Of a stretch of 37,409 nucleotides of DNA, positions 34,979 through 37,409 are shown piece after piece. Under the pieces are notes generated by a model. It made no database searches, was not told the DNA's origin, and was given only the letters and a program-made list of their open reading frames with translations. Within the stretch, counting starts at the first letter, position 1; each line of letters begins with the position of its first letter. Location of the stretch: positions 1 to 37,409 of the forward strand of contig CALBJW010000199.1 of assembly GCA_937893145.1 (NCBI GenBank), read 5' to 3'. A program made the position numbers and the translations under genes. Source of the DNA: an uncultured Prevotellaceae bacterium. GTDB taxonomy: Bacteria; Bacteroidota; Bacteroidia; Bacteroidales; Bacteroidaceae.

Positions 34979-35350
34979 TAGAAAACACAACATATTAATA
35001 AATTCTATCTATCGGAATTTGGGAAAATCCGAATAGTATACATTACTCATGTTTACTATAATACCATCATCTAATACATTGGATAAATACACTATAACTA
35101 TAACATAAATCTAAACATTGAATTAATGCATTTTATACATTACTAAAGAATTGCCCTTTTCACAAAGGAACTTTTTCGATTGCAAAGTTATTCTTTGTTT
35201 AAGCAACAGCATCCCTGTATGGTTACATTTTCTTTTAAATACATTACAACAAGGGCAAATGTTACAAAATCTAAAGCATTATTTTGAAAAATCTAAAGCC
35301 AAAAGGGATGTTTTCGAGGCATTTTACGGATATATTTTAGAAAATGATAC
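34979..35350. other. A+T-rich spacer without a recognised gene
   Basis: About 370 bp between two terminators. A short plus-strand frame (35151-35375) runs into the rpoC terminator, has no good promoter, and looks spurious. TAACTTTG on the minus strand (35190-35183) could be a -7 box for a non-coding transcript ending at the 34940-34978 hairpin. Evidence is thin. Confidence 0.4.
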
Positions 35351-35386
35351 AAAAAAGGTGGCGGTCAACATGTGACAGCCACCTTT
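35351..35386 (-). terminator. Intrinsic terminator of rpoC
   Basis: AAAGGTGGC (35354-35362) pairs with GCCACCTTT (35378-35386), with inner GTCA/TGAC. On the minus strand it is followed by TTTTTTG, about 30 bp past the rpoC stop. Confidence 0.85.
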
Positions 35387-35418
35387 AATATTGATAGAAT
35401 TATGTATGGATTTGCTTA

Positions 35419-37409
35419 TTAGAAGCGGTCAAACTGAGCGAATGCCATGTCAGGATTGAACTGCTTGCGTTGTACTTCCTGATAGTCTTCCTTGCTACCA
35501 ACAACAATCTTGTCGAAGTCGCGAAGACCAGTACCTGCAGGAATGAGGTGACCACAGATAACATTTTCCTTCATACCCTCGAGTGGGTCGCTCTTGAAGC
35601 GGATTGCAGCCTCATTGAGTACCTTTGTTGTCTCCTGGAATGATGCAGATGACATGAAGCTCTTTGAACCAAGAGCTGCACGAGTGATACCCTGGAGAAT
35701 CTGAGTAGATGTAGCAGGAACAGCATCACGAGTGACAACTGGCTTGAGGTCACGACGCTTGAGCATTGAGTTCTCATCACGAAGCTTACGAGCAGTAACA
35801 ATCTGTCCCTTCTCGAGGTTCTGTGAATCACCAGCATCGATGACAACCTTCTTGCCCCAGATGCGGTCGTTCTCCTCAAGGAAGTCGAGCTTGTCAACAA
35901 TACCACCTTCAAGGAAGATTGTATCACCTGGCTCATTAATCTGTACCTTACGCATCATCTGACGAACAACGATTTCGAAGTGCTTATCGTTGATAGACAC
36001 ACCCTGCATACGGTAAACGTCCTGAACCTGGTTAACGATGTATTCCTGAACGGCAGTAGGACCCTTGATAGCGAGGATGTCTGATGGAGTGATAGCACCG
36101 TCTGAGAGTGGTGTACCAGCACGAACATAGTCGTTCTCCTGTACGAGAATCTGCTTTGAAAGTGGAACAAGATACTTCTTGATTGTAAGACCGTCCTTTG
36201 AAGTAAGGATGATTTCACGATTACCACGCTTGATCTTACCCATTGTAATCTCACCATCGATTTCTGCTACAACAGCAGGGTTAGATGGGTTACGAGCCTC
36301 GAAGAGCTCTGTTACTCGTGGAAGACCACCGGTGATATCGCCTGCCTTAGCAACTGAACGAGGAATCTTGATAAGTACATCACCGGCAGTAATCTTCTGA
36401 CCGTCCTCAACTACAATGTGACCATTGATAGGGAATGAGTATGTACGGAGAAGTTCACCATCTTCATCAAGGATATGACAGTTTGGAACAAGCTGACGGT
36501 CCTTTGATTCGATTACGATGAAGTCCTTAAGACCTGTTGTATCGTCGGTTTCAACCTTGTAAGTAACACCTTCCTTAACACCCTCGAAGTTAGCTGTACC
36601 ATTGAACTCTGATACGATAACAGCGTTGAATGGGTCCCAGTTAGCAATTATTGTACCTGGCTCTACAATGTCATCCTGTGCTGCAAAGAGGTTTGCACCA
36701 TAAGGAACAGGAACTGTAGAAAGAACGATGCCTGTGTTTACATCAACGAAACGAAGTTCTGCAAGACGACCTACTACAACCTTTGCATTTGGGTTGTCCT
36801 CTGTTGGACGGTCAATAGTACGAAGTTCATCGAACTCAAGCTTAGAGCGGTTCTTTGCAACAATCTGTGCGTTAGCAGCTGCGTTACCAGCCACACCACC
36901 GGCGTGGAATGTACGAAGTGTCAACTGAGTACCTGGTTCACCAATAGCCTGTGCTGCAATGACACCAACAGCTTCACCCTTCTGTACCATGCGCTGTGTA
37001 GCAAGGTTACGACCGTAACACTTCATACATACGCCCTTCTTGCTCTCACAAGTGAGTACAGAACGGATTTCAACACTCTCGATACCTGCTGCCTCGATTT
37101 CAGCTGCACAACGGTCTGTGATTTCCTCACCGCTGGCAACGATAATCTCGTTAGTTTTAGGATCAATAATATCATGAACTGAAACACGACCGCGGATACG
37201 CTCCTCGAGTGAAGCAACAACACGGTCACCTTCCTTGAGGGCTGTACATACGAGACCACGGAGTGTGCCACAGTCTTCTTCATTAATAATAACATCGTGT
37301 GACACATCGACAAGACGACGAGTCAAGTAACCGGCATCGGCTGTCTTGAGGGCTGTATCGGCAAGACCCTTACGAGCACCGTGAGTAGAGATGAAGTACT
37401 CAAGCACTG
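35419..37409 (-). CDS. rpoC: DNA-directed RNA polymerase subunit beta', 3' part
   Basis: The window holds the C-terminal 663 or so residues; the gene runs off the right edge. The first residues, LEYFISTHGARKGLADTALKTADAGYLTRRLVDV, are the highly conserved trigger-loop region. The zinc site follows, with a Cys in NEEDCGT and three in CESKKGVCMKCYGRNL. QAIGEPGTQLTLRTFHAGG and the late SFQETTKVLNEAAI region are also conserved. The GTG at 37407 is an internal Val codon and not a start. This is the beta' subunit of RNA polymerase and a core gene, so this end of the window is stable chromosome. Confidence 0.98.
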   Translation of the reverse strand, partial: VLEYFISTHGARKGLADTALKTADAGYLTRRLVDVSHDVIINEEDCGTLRGLVCTALKEGDRVVASLEERIRGRVSVHDIIDPKTNEIIVASGEEITDRCAAEIEAAGIESVEIRSVLTCESKKGVCMKCYGRNLATQRMVQKGEAVGVIAAQAIGEPGTQLTLRTFHAGGVAGNAAANAQIVAKNRSKLEFDELRTIDRPTEDNPNAKVVVGRLAELRFVDVNTGIVLSTVPVPYGANLFAAQDDIVEPGTIIANWDPFNAVIVSEFNGTANFEGVKEGVTYKVETDDTTGLKDFIVIESKDRQLVPNCHILDEDGELLRTYSFPINGHIVVEDGQKITAGDVLIKIPRSVAKAGDITGGLPRVTELFEARNPSNPAVVAEIDGEITMGKIKRGNREIILTSKDGLTIKKYLVPLSKQILVQENDYVRAGTPLSDGAITPSDILAIKGPTAVQEYIVNQVQDVYRMQGVSINDKHFEIVVRQMMRKVQINEPGDTIFLEGGIVDKLDFLEENDRIWGKKVVIDAGDSQNLEKGQIVTARKLRDENSMLKRRDLKPVVTRDAVPATSTQILQGITRAALGSKSFMSSASFQETTKVLNEAAIRFKSDPLEGMKENVICGHLIPAGTGLRDFDKIVVGSKEDYQEVQRKQFNPDMAFAQFDRF

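Noticed and set aside
35151..35375. 74-residue plus-strand frame before the rpoC terminator
   Set aside because: Its end lies inside the rpoC terminator hairpin, there is no good promoter or ribosome site, and composition is plain A+T-rich.

Overview
The window looks like chromosomal DNA from a Bacteroidales bacterium, most likely Prevotella or a close relative. The evidence is TonB receptors ending in aromatic strands, many lipoprotein signals, rpoC protein type, and promoters of the Bacteroidetes form (TTTG, about 19-20 bases, TAnnTTTG). No rRNA, tRNA, CRISPR array, prophage or transposase gene was seen.

Region 1 (1-9580) starts inside a nonribosomal peptide synthetase. The visible part reads (A)-T-C-A-T-R, with a terminal NAD(P)H reductase in place of a thioesterase, so the product should leave as a peptide aldehyde or alcohol. 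A small TonB-receptor-like outer-membrane barrel follows 23 bp later. Next come an aldo/keto reductase, a lipoprotein nitroreductase and, on the opposite strand, a MATE exporter. The last three are only possible partners. Region 2 (9581-13273) holds a candidate small RNA, a secreted CE1-like esterase with an internal duplication, and a divergent PagL-like lipid A deacylase candidate.

Region 3 (13274-32364) is a large cobalamin locus. On the plus strand a promoter and cobalamin riboswitch precede a BtuB-type receptor, a lipoprotein CbiK cobaltochelatase and a lipoprotein BtuF-type binding protein. On the minus strand a tightly overlapping operon runs receptor, cbiH-cbiC, cbiE-cbiT, cbiG-cbiF, cbiJ-cbiD, btuC and a cbiA split cleanly in two. 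Four pairs of enzymes are fused, while cbiA, normally one protein, is divided. cobQ (cbiP) and cobD follow on the plus strand. Together these give most of the cobalt-early (anaerobic) corrin pathway plus uptake. cbiL, cbiB, btuD and the nucleotide-loop genes are not in the window.

Region 4 (32371-37409) holds a DUF486 membrane protein, an M48 (Ste24-like) protease, an acyl-ACP thioesterase and the 3' part of rpoC.

The intergenic regions of the cobalamin locus are unusually structured. They include a 189-bp element with perfect 32-bp inverted repeats, two sibling hairpins sharing a bulged core, three copies of a 15-bp palindrome spaced exactly 22 bp apart, and a nested repeat block before cobD. 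These, the aldehyde-releasing synthetase with its barrel, and the exported cobaltochelatase are the parts most worth a second look. All alignments and motif positions were made by eye; no searches were run.
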